Shown: one piece after another, positions 1 through 5,655 of the stretch | How the letters are laid out: every line of letters begins with the position of its first letter | Numbering within the stretch: position 1 is the stretch's first letter | Assembly (NCBI GenBank): GCA_030740415.1 | Contig: JASLXI010000048.1 | Location: 1 to 6,688 of the forward strand | Direction: 5' to 3' | DNA from: Dehalococcoidia bacterium | Lineage (GTDB): Bacteria; Chloroflexota; Dehalococcoidia; UBA2985 | DNA: 6,688 nucleotides | Notes under the pieces: model-generated | Databases searched by the model: none | Seen by the model: the letters and a program-made list of their open reading frames with translations, nothing else | What the model was told of the DNA's origin: nothing | Program-made: the position numbers and the translations under genes

Positions 1-362
1 GCCAGGCCGTAGAGCTGACAAAGAATAACCACCGTATTACCCTGAACGTTGCCTTCAACTATGGGGGAAGGGCAGAGATCCTGGGAGCGGTTCGGAGAAT
101 AGTGCAGGAAGGAGTACCCCTTCAGGACATAGACGAGGCCACTTTTAGCAGCTACCTAGACACAGCCGGGGTGCCGGATCCTGACCTGATAATTCGGACA
201 GCGGGGGAAATGAGACTGAGCAATTTCCTTCTGTGGCAGTCCGCGTACAGCGAGTACTACTGCACACCCACATTTTGGCCTGACTTTGATCAGGAGGATC
301 TGCGAATGGCCCTGATAGCCTACAGCCAGCGACATCGTCGCTTTGGGAGAGTTGAAGTTTAG
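1..362 (+). CDS. uppS: Undecaprenyl diphosphate synthase (cis-prenyltransferase), C-terminal part, truncated by window edge
   Basis: Cytoplasmic/peripheral membrane enzyme that adds isopentenyl diphosphate units in cis to farnesyl diphosphate, giving the C55 lipid carrier precursor for peptidoglycan and other wall polymers. The frame is open from the window edge (first full codon at position 3), so 119 residues are visible, about half of the usual 240-260. The part seen covers the family's conserved C-terminal blocks: [13 protein letters not shown] near the left edge, then [19 protein letters not shown] and AYSEYY, then FWPDF and a terminal RRFGR. By comparison with E. coli UppS these hold the two Arg and the Ser that bind the IPP diphosphate and the metal-binding Glu of the Y-S-E-Y segment. 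The N-terminal catalytic Asp lies outside the window. The GTG at 102 is internal and is not the start. cdsA follows after 89 bases. Identification is secure. Confidence 0.96.
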   Translation, partial: QAVELTKNNHRITLNVAFNYGGRAEILGAVRRIVQEGVPLQDIDEATFSSYLDTAGVPDPDLIIRTAGEMRLSNFLLWQSAYSEYYCTPTFWPDFDQEDLRMALIAYSQRHRRFGRVEV

Positions 363-451
363 GACTCAGAACTCCTCCTTCAGGTCTGCCATACTCCTAG
401 TCTGCTGAAGCCACTAATGGAGAAATCGATGGGCCCGTACATTATTAACTA
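363..451 (+). other. uppS-cdsA intergenic gap with an 11-codon ORF abutting cdsA
   Basis: This 89-base gap holds no terminator. A minimal ORF (ATG 417, 11 codons, stop TAA 450-452) ends in a TAATG overlap with the cdsA start, with a weak GAAG (407-410) in front of it. A TACATT hexamer at 438-443 lies 8 bases before the cdsA ATG and could act as a -10 for a leaderless transcript. Upstream, CTTCAG (378-383) and CTGAAG (405-410) form a widely spaced inverted repeat. None of these is strong evidence alone. Confidence 0.3.
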
Positions 452-1297
452 ATGGCTTCAAGGGTTATAAGCGGCGCTGTTGGGATCCCCATTGTAATGG
501 CCGCCGTCTGGGCCGGTCTCCCCTGGCTTTCTCTGCTGGCAGCCATCCTCGCATCCCTGGGAGCGCTGGAATTCTACCGCTTAGCGGAACGAAGAGAGGC
601 GAGGCCAGCAGTATTATTGGGCATTGCATGGACTCTAGCGTTCATCGTCAGTGGTCACAGGGATGACTGGCCTGCTCCCTGGATAGCCCTTGGGGGGGCA
701 GCTGTAGTCTTCTCGTGGCACCAGTTGCGCCGCCTCGCTGGTCTGCCTTTCTTAGAAAGAGTATTTTCAAAAGTCGGAATCACCTCTCGTGGCTTCAACG
801 ATGCCCTCGTGGACTGGGTCTATACTGCTGCTGGGGCCATTTATATAGGGTGGACGCTCTCGCTGTTCTTAGTCCTACGTAGGGAAATAGATGGACTTGA
901 GTGGGTCCTAGTGGCAATCCTTGGAACTTTTGCTACAGACATAGGAGCCCTCGTTACGGGGAAGGCCCTGGGTAGAAGACTCCTGGTACCGCATATTAGC
1001 CCCGGTAAGACATGGGAGGGGGCAATAGGTGGATTCCTATTAGGAGCTGGGGTAGTGCTGGCCCTGACTTCCTGGCTGGAGTTGTCCGTCTCCGTATGGA
1101 GGGGTGTCGTCCTGGGAGTACTGGTAGGCATCTCCGCTCAAGTGGGAGACCTAGTGGAGTCCATGATCAAGAGAGCATCTGGAGTGAAGGACGCGGGAAG
1201 CATCATCCCGGGCCACGGAGGCATACTCGACCGACTGGATAGCGTTGTGTTTGTCATCTTGGTCGTGTACCATTTTTCCATATGGACAGTAAAGTAA
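452..1297 (+). CDS. cdsA: Phosphatidate cytidylyltransferase (CDP-diacylglycerol synthase)
   Basis: Integral membrane enzyme that converts phosphatidate and CTP to CDP-diacylglycerol, the branch-point precursor of phospholipids. The 281-residue length is normal for the family. Multiple hydrophobic segments are visible (about residues 5-40, 52-68, 76-90, 122-142, 150-170, 190-208, 216-230, 263-279). The C-terminal family signature is complete: S237-x-x-K240-R241, K246-D247, then P253-G-H255-G-G257 and D260-R261-L-D263, preceded by SPGKTWEG at 183-190 and T-D at 162-163. The ATG at 452 fits because the usual RVISGAVGIP-type opening follows three residues later. No Shine-Dalgarno precedes it, so translation may depend on coupling to the TAATG mini-ORF or on a leaderless transcript. 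The 3' end overlaps dxr by 16 bases. Identification is secure. Confidence 0.97.
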   Translation: MASRVISGAVGIPIVMAAVWAGLPWLSLLAAILASLGALEFYRLAERREARPAVLLGIAWTLAFIVSGHRDDWPAPWIALGGAAVVFSWHQLRRLAGLPFLERVFSKVGITSRGFNDALVDWVYTAAGAIYIGWTLSLFLVLRREIDGLEWVLVAILGTFATDIGALVTGKALGRRLLVPHISPGKTWEGAIGGFLLGAGVVLALTSWLELSVSVWRGVVLGVLVGISAQVGDLVESMIKRASGVKDAGSIIPGHGGILDRLDSVVFVILVVYHFSIWTVK

Positions 1298-2421
1298 AAG
1301 GTCTGGCAATTCTGGGTTCCACAGGGTCTGTCGGGACACAGACCCTCGATGTAATCCGCTCCTTTCCAGGGAGGTTCTCGATGGTCGGGCTGGCCGCGGG
1401 CTACAACGTGGAGTTACTGGCTCAGCAGGCTGAAGAGTTCCATCCGAAGCTGGTGTCTTGCCAAGAACCTGAGAAGATCCTCGCAACCGGACTCCCCCCG
1501 GGATGCCAGGTGGTGTCCCCGGAAGAGGTAGCCTCCCACCCCCATGTCGACATGGTAGTCGCGGCCAGCGTGGGTAAGGCTGGCCTGAAGCCTATTATGG
1601 CAGCCCTCCAAGCAGGAAAGGCCGTGGTTCTAGCTAACAAAGAGCCGATTGTCATGGCTGGGGAGATGGTCATGGCGGAGGCCAGGCGCAATGGAGCGCC
1701 GATTCTGCCGGTGGACAGCGAACCCAGCGCCATCTGGCAGTGTCTAAGGGGTGAGGATAAAGAGGTATACCGCGTAATAATAACCGCCTCCGGGGGGGCC
1801 TTCCGAAGGCGTACACTGGAGGAACTGGTGACGGTCACACCGGAAGAAGCGTTGAAGCATCCAACCTGGAGTATGGGAAGGAAGATTACCGTCGACTCTG
1901 CCACTTTAATGAACAAGGGGTTTGAAGTAATCGAGTCCCGCTGGCTCTTCGATCTGCCCTGGGAGAAGATAGACGTGGTGATACATCCCCAGAGCATCAT
2001 GCACGCCATGGTGGAGTTCACGGACGGTTCGGTGAAGGCCCAGTTGAGTTCTCCAGACATGCGCATGCCCATCCAGCACGCCCTTTTTTACCCACAACGG
2101 GTGAAGAACTGTGCCCTACCCCATTTCAATCCCGTGGAGACCGGGGCATTGACCTTCGAGGCGCTGGATGAGGCTAGATATCCCTGTTTTAGACTAGCAC
2201 TGGACGCTGGCAAAAAGGGAGCGACGTATCCCACGGTACTCAGTGCCGCGGATGAAGTGGCCGTCGAGATGTTCCTGGGTGGCGCAATCGGCTTTACCGC
2301 CATTCCAAATCTGGTGGAGTGGGTGCTGTCCAAACACGACCCTATATCCAGTCCCAGCATGTACGACATCCTTGAAGTAGATGACTGGGCTCGAACGATG
2401 GCTCGCGCCTGGTCTGGGTAG
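1282..2421 (+). CDS. dxr: 1-deoxy-D-xylulose 5-phosphate reductoisomerase
   Basis: Cytoplasmic NADPH- and divalent-metal-dependent enzyme that rearranges and reduces DXP to 2-C-methylerythritol 4-phosphate, the committed step of the MEP isoprenoid pathway and the fosmidomycin target. The protein is 379 residues, close to the usual 380-400. It shows the NADPH-binding G12-S-T-G-S-V-G18, ANKE at 118-121, metal ligands D145 and E147 in VDSE, the SGG at 170-172, the substrate loop HPTWSMGRK at 193-201, MNKGFE at 210-215 (ligand E215) and IHPQSIMH at 234-241. One oddity is that the residue after DSE, a His in E. coli (H153) and most homologues I recall, is Pro148 here. The start at 1282 lies inside cdsA, has no Shine-Dalgarno and puts the P-loop-like motif at the expected distance, so translation is probably coupled to cdsA. 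It precedes rseP by 29 bases. Confidence 0.98.
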   Translation: MDSKVKGLAILGSTGSVGTQTLDVIRSFPGRFSMVGLAAGYNVELLAQQAEEFHPKLVSCQEPEKILATGLPPGCQVVSPEEVASHPHVDMVVAASVGKAGLKPIMAALQAGKAVVLANKEPIVMAGEMVMAEARRNGAPILPVDSEPSAIWQCLRGEDKEVYRVIITASGGAFRRRTLEELVTVTPEEALKHPTWSMGRKITVDSATLMNKGFEVIESRWLFDLPWEKIDVVIHPQSIMHAMVEFTDGSVKAQLSSPDMRMPIQHALFYPQRVKNCALPHFNPVETGALTFEALDEARYPCFRLALDAGKKGATYPTVLSAADEVAVEMFLGGAIGFTAIPNLVEWVLSKHDPISSPSMYDILEVDDWARTMARAWSG

Positions 2422-2438
2422 TCTGAGGTGGACTTGAG

Positions 2439-2445
2439 AGGAGGT
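2439..2445 (+). promoter_or_regulatory. Strong ribosome binding site of rseP
   Basis: AGGAGGT matches the anti-Shine-Dalgarno core fully and lies 5 bases before the ATG at 2451, which fixes the rseP start. It contrasts with cdsA and dxr just upstream, which have no visible Shine-Dalgarno. Confidence 0.85.
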
Positions 2446-2450
2446 CTAAT

Positions 2451-3569
2451 ATGTTAGGGGGATTCATGGTGGTGGCGGGCTTCTTTGCCATATTGATGAT
2501 CCACGAGGCTGGTCATCTGGTTGCGGCGAAGTCCCTTGGGATGAAGGCCACGAAGTATTTCCTGGGCTTTGGGCCTACCCTGTGGTCGTTTCAGCGCGGC
2601 GAGACGGAGTACGGTGTTAAAGCCATCCCCGCGGGCGGATACGTCCGAATCATCGGGATGAATACCCTGGAAGAAGTCCCTCCTGAGGACGAGGATCGAG
2701 CCTACCGGATTAAACCCTTCTGGGAGAAGTCGGTGGTGGTCATGGCCGGTGTTGCCACTCACTTTGCCGTCGCCTTCGTCCTGCTCTGGTTTGCCAATGT
2801 AGTCGTTGGAGAGCCAGATCGGAATCGACCCCAGCTTGAGATTGCTCAAGTGCTGCCCGAGACTGAGGATGGCTCCCCAACGGCGGCGGTGATAGCCGGT
2901 ATCCAGGTAGGCGATCTAGTAGCCGCGGTCGACGGTGTGTCTGTTGCCAACTGGGATGAACTGACCTCTATACTTAGAAGCCGCCCCAACCAGCAAGTCA
3001 CCTTGGAGGTGTTGCGGGATGGGGAACGACTGCAATTGGATACCACCCTCACTTCCAGGACCAATCCCAATACCGACGAAGAGCTGGGGTACCTGGGGGT
3101 GTCCCCCAAGTTCAGCAAGAACCGTGACAATCCCATCTATGGAATCGGCAGATCTATCGGTGATGTGGCCTTATTCACCAGACTGAGTGCCCAGGGAATC
3201 TGGCAGTTTGTTACCAACTTCAACAACTTTATTAGTGCGGCTTTCAGCAACGACGAAGCTTTGGACGAGGTAAGGCCAGTGAGCGTGATCGGCATCACCC
3301 AGTTCGGCGCCGCCAGTCAGCAGTTCGGCCTCAACGTCACCCTGGAGCTGATCGCCTATATTAGCATCTTCGTCGGGCTGGTCAACACCATACCTCTTTA
3401 TCCCTTTGATGGAGGACACTTTGCTGTGGCTCTATACGAGAAGGTGACGGGGCGGCAGCCCGATATGCGTAAGCTAATCCCGGTGGGGGCCGTGGTCTTC
3501 TTCTTCATAGTGCTAGTAGGTGTTCTTGGCATCTACTTCGATATTGTGAGGCCTCTAGACCTGGGATAA
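2451..3569 (+). CDS. rseP: RseP/RasP-type site-2 intramembrane zinc metalloprotease (M50)
   Basis: Inner-membrane protease that cuts membrane-spanning substrates such as anti-sigma factors and leftover signal peptides. The 372-residue protein has the first membrane segment with zinc-binding HEAGH at 18-22. A G-F-G-P segment (39-42) and the reentrant-loop-like IPAGGYVRIIGMN (59-71) follow. A second membrane segment lies at about 94-118, and a single PDZ domain at roughly 128-200 includes AGIQVGDLVAAVDG (149-162). The C-terminal membrane segments carry N312-T-I-P...F319-D320-G321-G322, the second zinc-ligand motif, with Phe where Leu is usual in LDG, and YEKVTGR at 329-335. A last hydrophobic segment spans 343-363. 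One PDZ domain rather than the two of E. coli RseP is typical of the shorter family members. The actual substrate cannot be read from the window, as no sigma/anti-sigma pair is present. The placement between dxr and ispG is the common bacterial arrangement. Confidence 0.96.
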   Translation: MLGGFMVVAGFFAILMIHEAGHLVAAKSLGMKATKYFLGFGPTLWSFQRGETEYGVKAIPAGGYVRIIGMNTLEEVPPEDEDRAYRIKPFWEKSVVVMAGVATHFAVAFVLLWFANVVVGEPDRNRPQLEIAQVLPETEDGSPTAAVIAGIQVGDLVAAVDGVSVANWDELTSILRSRPNQQVTLEVLRDGERLQLDTTLTSRTNPNTDEELGYLGVSPKFSKNRDNPIYGIGRSIGDVALFTRLSAQGIWQFVTNFNNFISAAFSNDEALDEVRPVSVIGITQFGAASQQFGLNVTLELIAYISIFVGLVNTIPLYPFDGGHFAVALYEKVTGRQPDMRKLIPVGAVVFFFIVLVGVLGIYFDIVRPLDLG

Positions 3570-3632
3570 TATCCTCTAGCTAGGCTGGCTCACCGTCAAT
3601 CATCCCAAGCTGCGATCTCGCACATAAAGCAA

Positions 3633-3661
3633 TTGACCCTACCGTTTCCTTGAAATAGACT
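3633..3661 (+). promoter_or_regulatory. Predicted sigma70-type promoter of ispG
   Basis: TTGACC (3633-3638, 5 of 6 consensus) and TAGACT (3656-3661, 4 of 6) are separated by exactly 17 bases. The predicted start near 3668 would give a leader of about 28 bases that still contains the ispG Shine-Dalgarno at 3677-3683. The site lies in the 126-base rseP-ispG gap, the longest gap within the conserved cluster. Inference from sequence only; readthrough from rseP is not excluded because no terminator is visible. Confidence 0.55.
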
Positions 3662-3676
3662 ATTCCTCACTAATAT

Positions 3677-3683
3677 AAGGAGA
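3677..3683 (+). promoter_or_regulatory. ispG ribosome binding site with long spacing
   Basis: AAGGAGA is a good Shine-Dalgarno but ends about 12-13 bases before the ATG at 3696, longer than the usual 5-9. An in-frame TAA (3693-3695) sits directly before the ATG, so an upstream start is impossible and the long spacing is real unless translation starts further downstream. Confidence 0.6.
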
Positions 3684-3695
3684 AAGCCTGCCTAA

Positions 3696-4853
3696 ATGAA
3701 ACCTCGAAGGATCTCCAAAGCTATCCAAGTCGGCGATGTCACGGTGGGGGGCAACGCGCCCATAACGGTTCAGTCCATGACTAAGACGGACACCCGGAAC
3801 GTCGAAGCTACGGTGCGTCAGATAAAAGAGCTGGAGGATGTGGGGTGCGATATCATACGGTCGGCGGTTCCTGACATGGAGGCGGCCAAGGCCCTGCGAG
3901 AGATCAAACGACAGGTCAAGATACCGGTCATCGCGGATATCCACTTCCACTATCGGCTTGCGCTGGAGTCCATTGCTGCAGGGGTGGATGGGCTTCGTCT
4001 AAATCCTGGGAATATCAGAGACAGTGAGAAGGTGGCAATGGTTGTGAGGGCAGCCAAGGAGAGGCAGATACCAATACGCATTGGAGTAAACTTCGGTAGC
4101 CTGCCCCCGGTGGGGCAGATAGGCAAGTTCGGGGGGCTGCACCGTCATACGGACGGCGTGAACGAGTTGGCTAAGGTTGGCGAGGCCTCCGAGGGACAGT
4201 TCTCGGTGGTGGACCACATGGTGGCCACGGCCCTGTGGGAGATAAGCGTTCTGGAAGACCTGGACTTCGATCGCATTAAGATATCCCTGAAGGCCTTTGA
4301 CGTGCCGACCACGGTGGAGGCCTACCGTCGGCTGGCCTACATGGTCCCATACCCGCTACATCTAGGCATCACCGAGGCTGGAACGACCAAGGCCGGATCC
4401 ATTCGCAGCGCAGTGGGGCTTGGCTACCTTCTCTACGAGGGCATCGGGGACACCATCCGTGTGTCTCTCAGCGCGGACTCCAGGGAAGAAGTCCAGGCTG
4501 GATATGAGATTCTGAAATCGTTGAACATGAGGGAGAAAGGCACAACCCTTGTAGCCTGCCCGTCCTGTGGTCGCGCGGACGTGGATGTCATTAAGCTGGC
4601 GAATATGGTCGATGCGCTGCTACAGGAGAGGAGCTACAACGTGAAGGTGGCGGTGATGGGGTGCGAGGTGAACGGCCCGGGGGAGGCCAAGGATGCCGAT
4701 GTTGGCATAGCCGCGGGGGTGGGCCGGGCCGTCATTTTCCGCAAAGGGCAGAAGGTGCGGGTGGTGGAGGAGTCCGAGATGCTCTCCGCCCTGATGGAAG
4801 AAGTCGAGATGGTTGTGGCAAAGCAGTCAGGACTCGCCCTGCAGCAGAGCTAA
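3696..4853 (+). CDS. ispG: (E)-4-hydroxy-3-methylbut-2-enyl-diphosphate synthase (GcpE)
   Basis: Cytoplasmic [4Fe-4S] enzyme that reductively opens 2-C-methylerythritol 2,4-cyclodiphosphate to HMBPP, the penultimate MEP-pathway step. It therefore works downstream of the dxr product encoded in the same cluster. The 385 residues contain the N-terminal TIM-barrel part, with PITVQSMTKTDT (22-33), ADIHFHYRLAL (80-90), RLNPGNI (101-107) and LHLGITEAGTTKAG (221-234). The C-terminal cluster domain has C288-P-S-C291-G-R and then G322-C323-E-V-N-G-P-G-E330. C288, C291, C323 and E330 match the four cluster ligands of the E. coli enzyme with the same 7-residue C-E spacing. Compared with E. coli IspG as I remember it, there are about 23 extra residues in the stretch after VNFGSL (131-136) and before the DRIKISLKA strand (192-200). 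The start is fixed by an immediately upstream in-frame stop. Unlike in many genomes, proS does not follow. Confidence 0.98.
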   Translation: MKPRRISKAIQVGDVTVGGNAPITVQSMTKTDTRNVEATVRQIKELEDVGCDIIRSAVPDMEAAKALREIKRQVKIPVIADIHFHYRLALESIAAGVDGLRLNPGNIRDSEKVAMVVRAAKERQIPIRIGVNFGSLPPVGQIGKFGGLHRHTDGVNELAKVGEASEGQFSVVDHMVATALWEISVLEDLDFDRIKISLKAFDVPTTVEAYRRLAYMVPYPLHLGITEAGTTKAGSIRSAVGLGYLLYEGIGDTIRVSLSADSREEVQAGYEILKSLNMREKGTTLVACPSCGRADVDVIKLANMVDALLQERSYNVKVAVMGCEVNGPGEAKDADVGIAAGVGRAVIFRKGQKVRVVEESEMLSALMEEVEMVVAKQSGLALQQS

Positions 4854-5002
4854 ACCTTTCACCCATAATATTTGACGGCACTTCTCCCTTGTTTCTCCTC
4901 ATTCAGAAAAATGGATTCCGTACCATTCCAGAGCCGGGATAGAGCCTCGACTGCTACTCGTACCCACCGCCTTCAGTATCTGGTGAGGTAACACCGCCAT
5001 GA

Positions 5003-5025
5003 ACAATTGGAATTGTGCCAGTTGT
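5003..5025. repeat. Inverted repeat / possible RNA hairpin or operator
   Basis: ACAATTGG (5003-5010) can pair with CCAGTTGT (5018-5025) as an 8-pair stem with one G-T wobble and a 7-base loop. Nested within it, ACAATT-GG-AATTGT (5003-5016) is a near-perfect DNA palindrome, so the site could be a protein-binding site rather than an RNA structure. No T run follows, which argues against an intrinsic terminator. Confidence 0.45.
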
Positions 5026-5055
5026 CTAATAAGTACCTAATTCGCTTACTGGATA

Positions 5056-5075
5056 AATTCCGTTTTCACGGAATT
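5056..5075. repeat. Perfect 7-bp inverted repeat overlapping a promoter
   Basis: AATTCCG (5056-5062) and CGGAATT (5069-5075) are exact reverse complements around a 6-base centre. The right arm and centre coincide with the expected -35 position of the promoter of the 71-codon gene, the usual place for a repressor or activator site. The half-site CGGAA recurs at 5078-5082, nine bases from its copy at 5069. No regulator gene is nearby, so the binding partner is unknown. Confidence 0.5.
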
Positions 5076-5092
5076 AGCGGAAGTGCTACAAT
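5064..5092 (+). promoter_or_regulatory. Predicted promoter of the 71-codon gene (extended -10)
   Basis: TACAAT (5087-5092, 5 of 6) preceded by TGC gives an extended -10 (TGNTANAAT). The -35 position at 17-base spacing, TTTCAC (5064-5069), is poor, as is common with extended -10 promoters. The predicted start near 5099 leaves a leader of about 23 bases carrying AGGAGGT. The spacer contains the shared element TTAGCGGAAGTGCTA (5074-5088). Confidence 0.6.
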
Positions 5093-5109
5093 AGCCTGTA
5101 AGACGATGC

Positions 5110-5116
5110 AGGAGGT
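5110..5116 (+). promoter_or_regulatory. Shine-Dalgarno deciding a GTG start
   Basis: AGGAGGT ends 5 bases before the GTG at 5122, the same geometry as for rseP. The ATG at 5120-5122 overlaps it but is in a different frame and is too close, so GTG 5122 is the chosen start. Confidence 0.8.
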
Positions 5117-5121
5117 GGCAT

Positions 5122-5337
5122 GTGCAGTCTACTGATGAGCACAGATTTCAAGTGGGTCAGCAGGTGAAAGTCAAGCAAGGCAGTTCCTCACATAACTATG
5201 CAGAGCGATTTATTGGGAAGGTAGGAACCATCACAGCTTTTGCGGCCAGACCCCCTGCAGACGCAACCATCGGATACGACGTGCGAATCGATGGCACGGG
5301 CTTCAGGGTGGGGGAGGACTGGCTTGAAGAAGCCTAG
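5122..5337 (+). CDS. Small soluble protein, SH3/KOW-like beta-barrel appearance, function unknown
   Basis: A 71-residue protein with a GTG start and a full-strength Shine-Dalgarno, so translation is well supported. There is no signal peptide or membrane segment. The residue pattern is mostly short beta strands with glycine turns: VGQQVKVKQG (residues 11-20), RFIGKVGTITAF (29-40), YDVRIDGTGFRVGEDWLEEA (52-71). A V-G-x-x-V-x-V opening, a G-K-V-G-T-I step and a terminal E-D-W-L-E-E resemble small SH3-like or KOW-type barrels, which often bind nucleic acid or protein partners. That fold call is my inference and I do not recognise a named family. It has its own promoter with an overlapping palindrome, so it is probably a separately regulated single gene. 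The frame stays open after its TAG into the next ORF. Confidence 0.75.
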   Translation: MQSTDEHRFQVGQQVKVKQGSSSHNYAERFIGKVGTITAFAARPPADATIGYDVRIDGTGFRVGEDWLEEA

Positions 5338-5374
5338 AGCAGATCACTCGGCTTTCCAGCTTCTATTTCCTCTT

Positions 5375-5403
5375 TTGCAGTCTTATCGGAAGTCCTATAT
5401 AAT
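5375..5403 (+). promoter_or_regulatory. Predicted promoter of the 81-codon gene; leaderless geometry
   Basis: A perfect TATAAT (5398-5403) stands 17 bases after TTGCAG (5375-5380, 3 of 6). Only 6 bases separate the -10 from the ATG at 5410, so transcription should begin at or next to the A of the start codon, which fits a leaderless mRNA and the absence of a Shine-Dalgarno. The spacer carries TTATCGGAAGTCCTA (5383-5397), nearly the same as in the promoter 309 bases upstream. Confidence 0.65.
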
Positions 5404-5409
5404 CCTCGT

Positions 5410-5655
5410 ATGGGGATCAATCATGAGACTCGCAAAGCCCTTACAGAGGCGTTGGCCGGAGCTATATCTGTCGACCAGACATTCAACTGGTATGGTTTCT
5501 ACTGCTACATAAATCAGATGTACCAGCTACCCAATAGACCTACTGAAGCTGAGTTGTATATCGAGCTTGGCGAGATGGGACGCCTTGAACTAGCCGACCA
5601 GCTAGCGCCCGTTTACACCCATGGGATTGGCATCCTTGATGCAGGGCACTTTTAG
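5410..5655 (+). CDS. Small acidic hypothetical protein, probably leaderless
   Basis: An 81-residue protein I do not recognise. It has an ordinary amino-acid mix without membrane segment or signal peptide. It is rich in aromatic residues in the middle (FNWYGFYCYINQMYQLP, residues 25-41). A helix-prone acidic stretch follows (TEAELYIELGEMGRLELADQ, 45-64), and the protein ends THGIGILDAGHF. A single Cys (C32) is present. No Shine-Dalgarno precedes the ATG. The case for this start is the perfect TATAAT placed so that the transcript would begin at the ATG. The two adjoining small genes share promoter sequence, which suggests joint regulation. The stop is followed at once by a run of eight C. The coding call rests on composition and the promoter, so a non-coding alternative remains possible. 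Confidence 0.6.
   Translation: MGINHETRKALTEALAGAISVDQTFNWYGFYCYINQMYQLPNRPTEAELYIELGEMGRLELADQLAPVYTHGIGILDAGHF

Larger units (their letters stand above)
4854..5121 (+). other. ispG downstream intergenic region with two inverted repeats and a promoter
   Basis: A 268-base stretch without a convincing gene. Its left part (4854-4980) shows no stem with a T run, so ispG has no evident intrinsic terminator. The right part holds an inverted repeat at 5003-5025, a palindrome at 5056-5075, a promoter-like site at 5064-5092 and the Shine-Dalgarno of the next gene (AGGAGGT, 5110-5116). Confidence 0.6.

Noticed and set aside
1422..2072. 216-codon ORF on the - strand opposite dxr
   Set aside because: It lies wholly antisense to the conserved dxr, has a low-complexity Ser/Thr-rich translation and no ribosome site; it is a shadow.
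4872..4900. TTGACG after ispG as a -35 element
   Set aside because: No acceptable -10 lies 16-18 bases downstream.
4661..4942. 93-codon + strand ORF across the ispG end
   Set aside because: It overlaps the ispG cluster-ligand domain in another frame and is Gly/Arg-rich, so it is a shadow.
4999..5040. 13-codon ORF (ATG 4999) after ispG containing two Cys
   Set aside because: Too short to judge, only a weak and distant GAGG upstream, and it coincides with the inverted repeat at 5003-5025.
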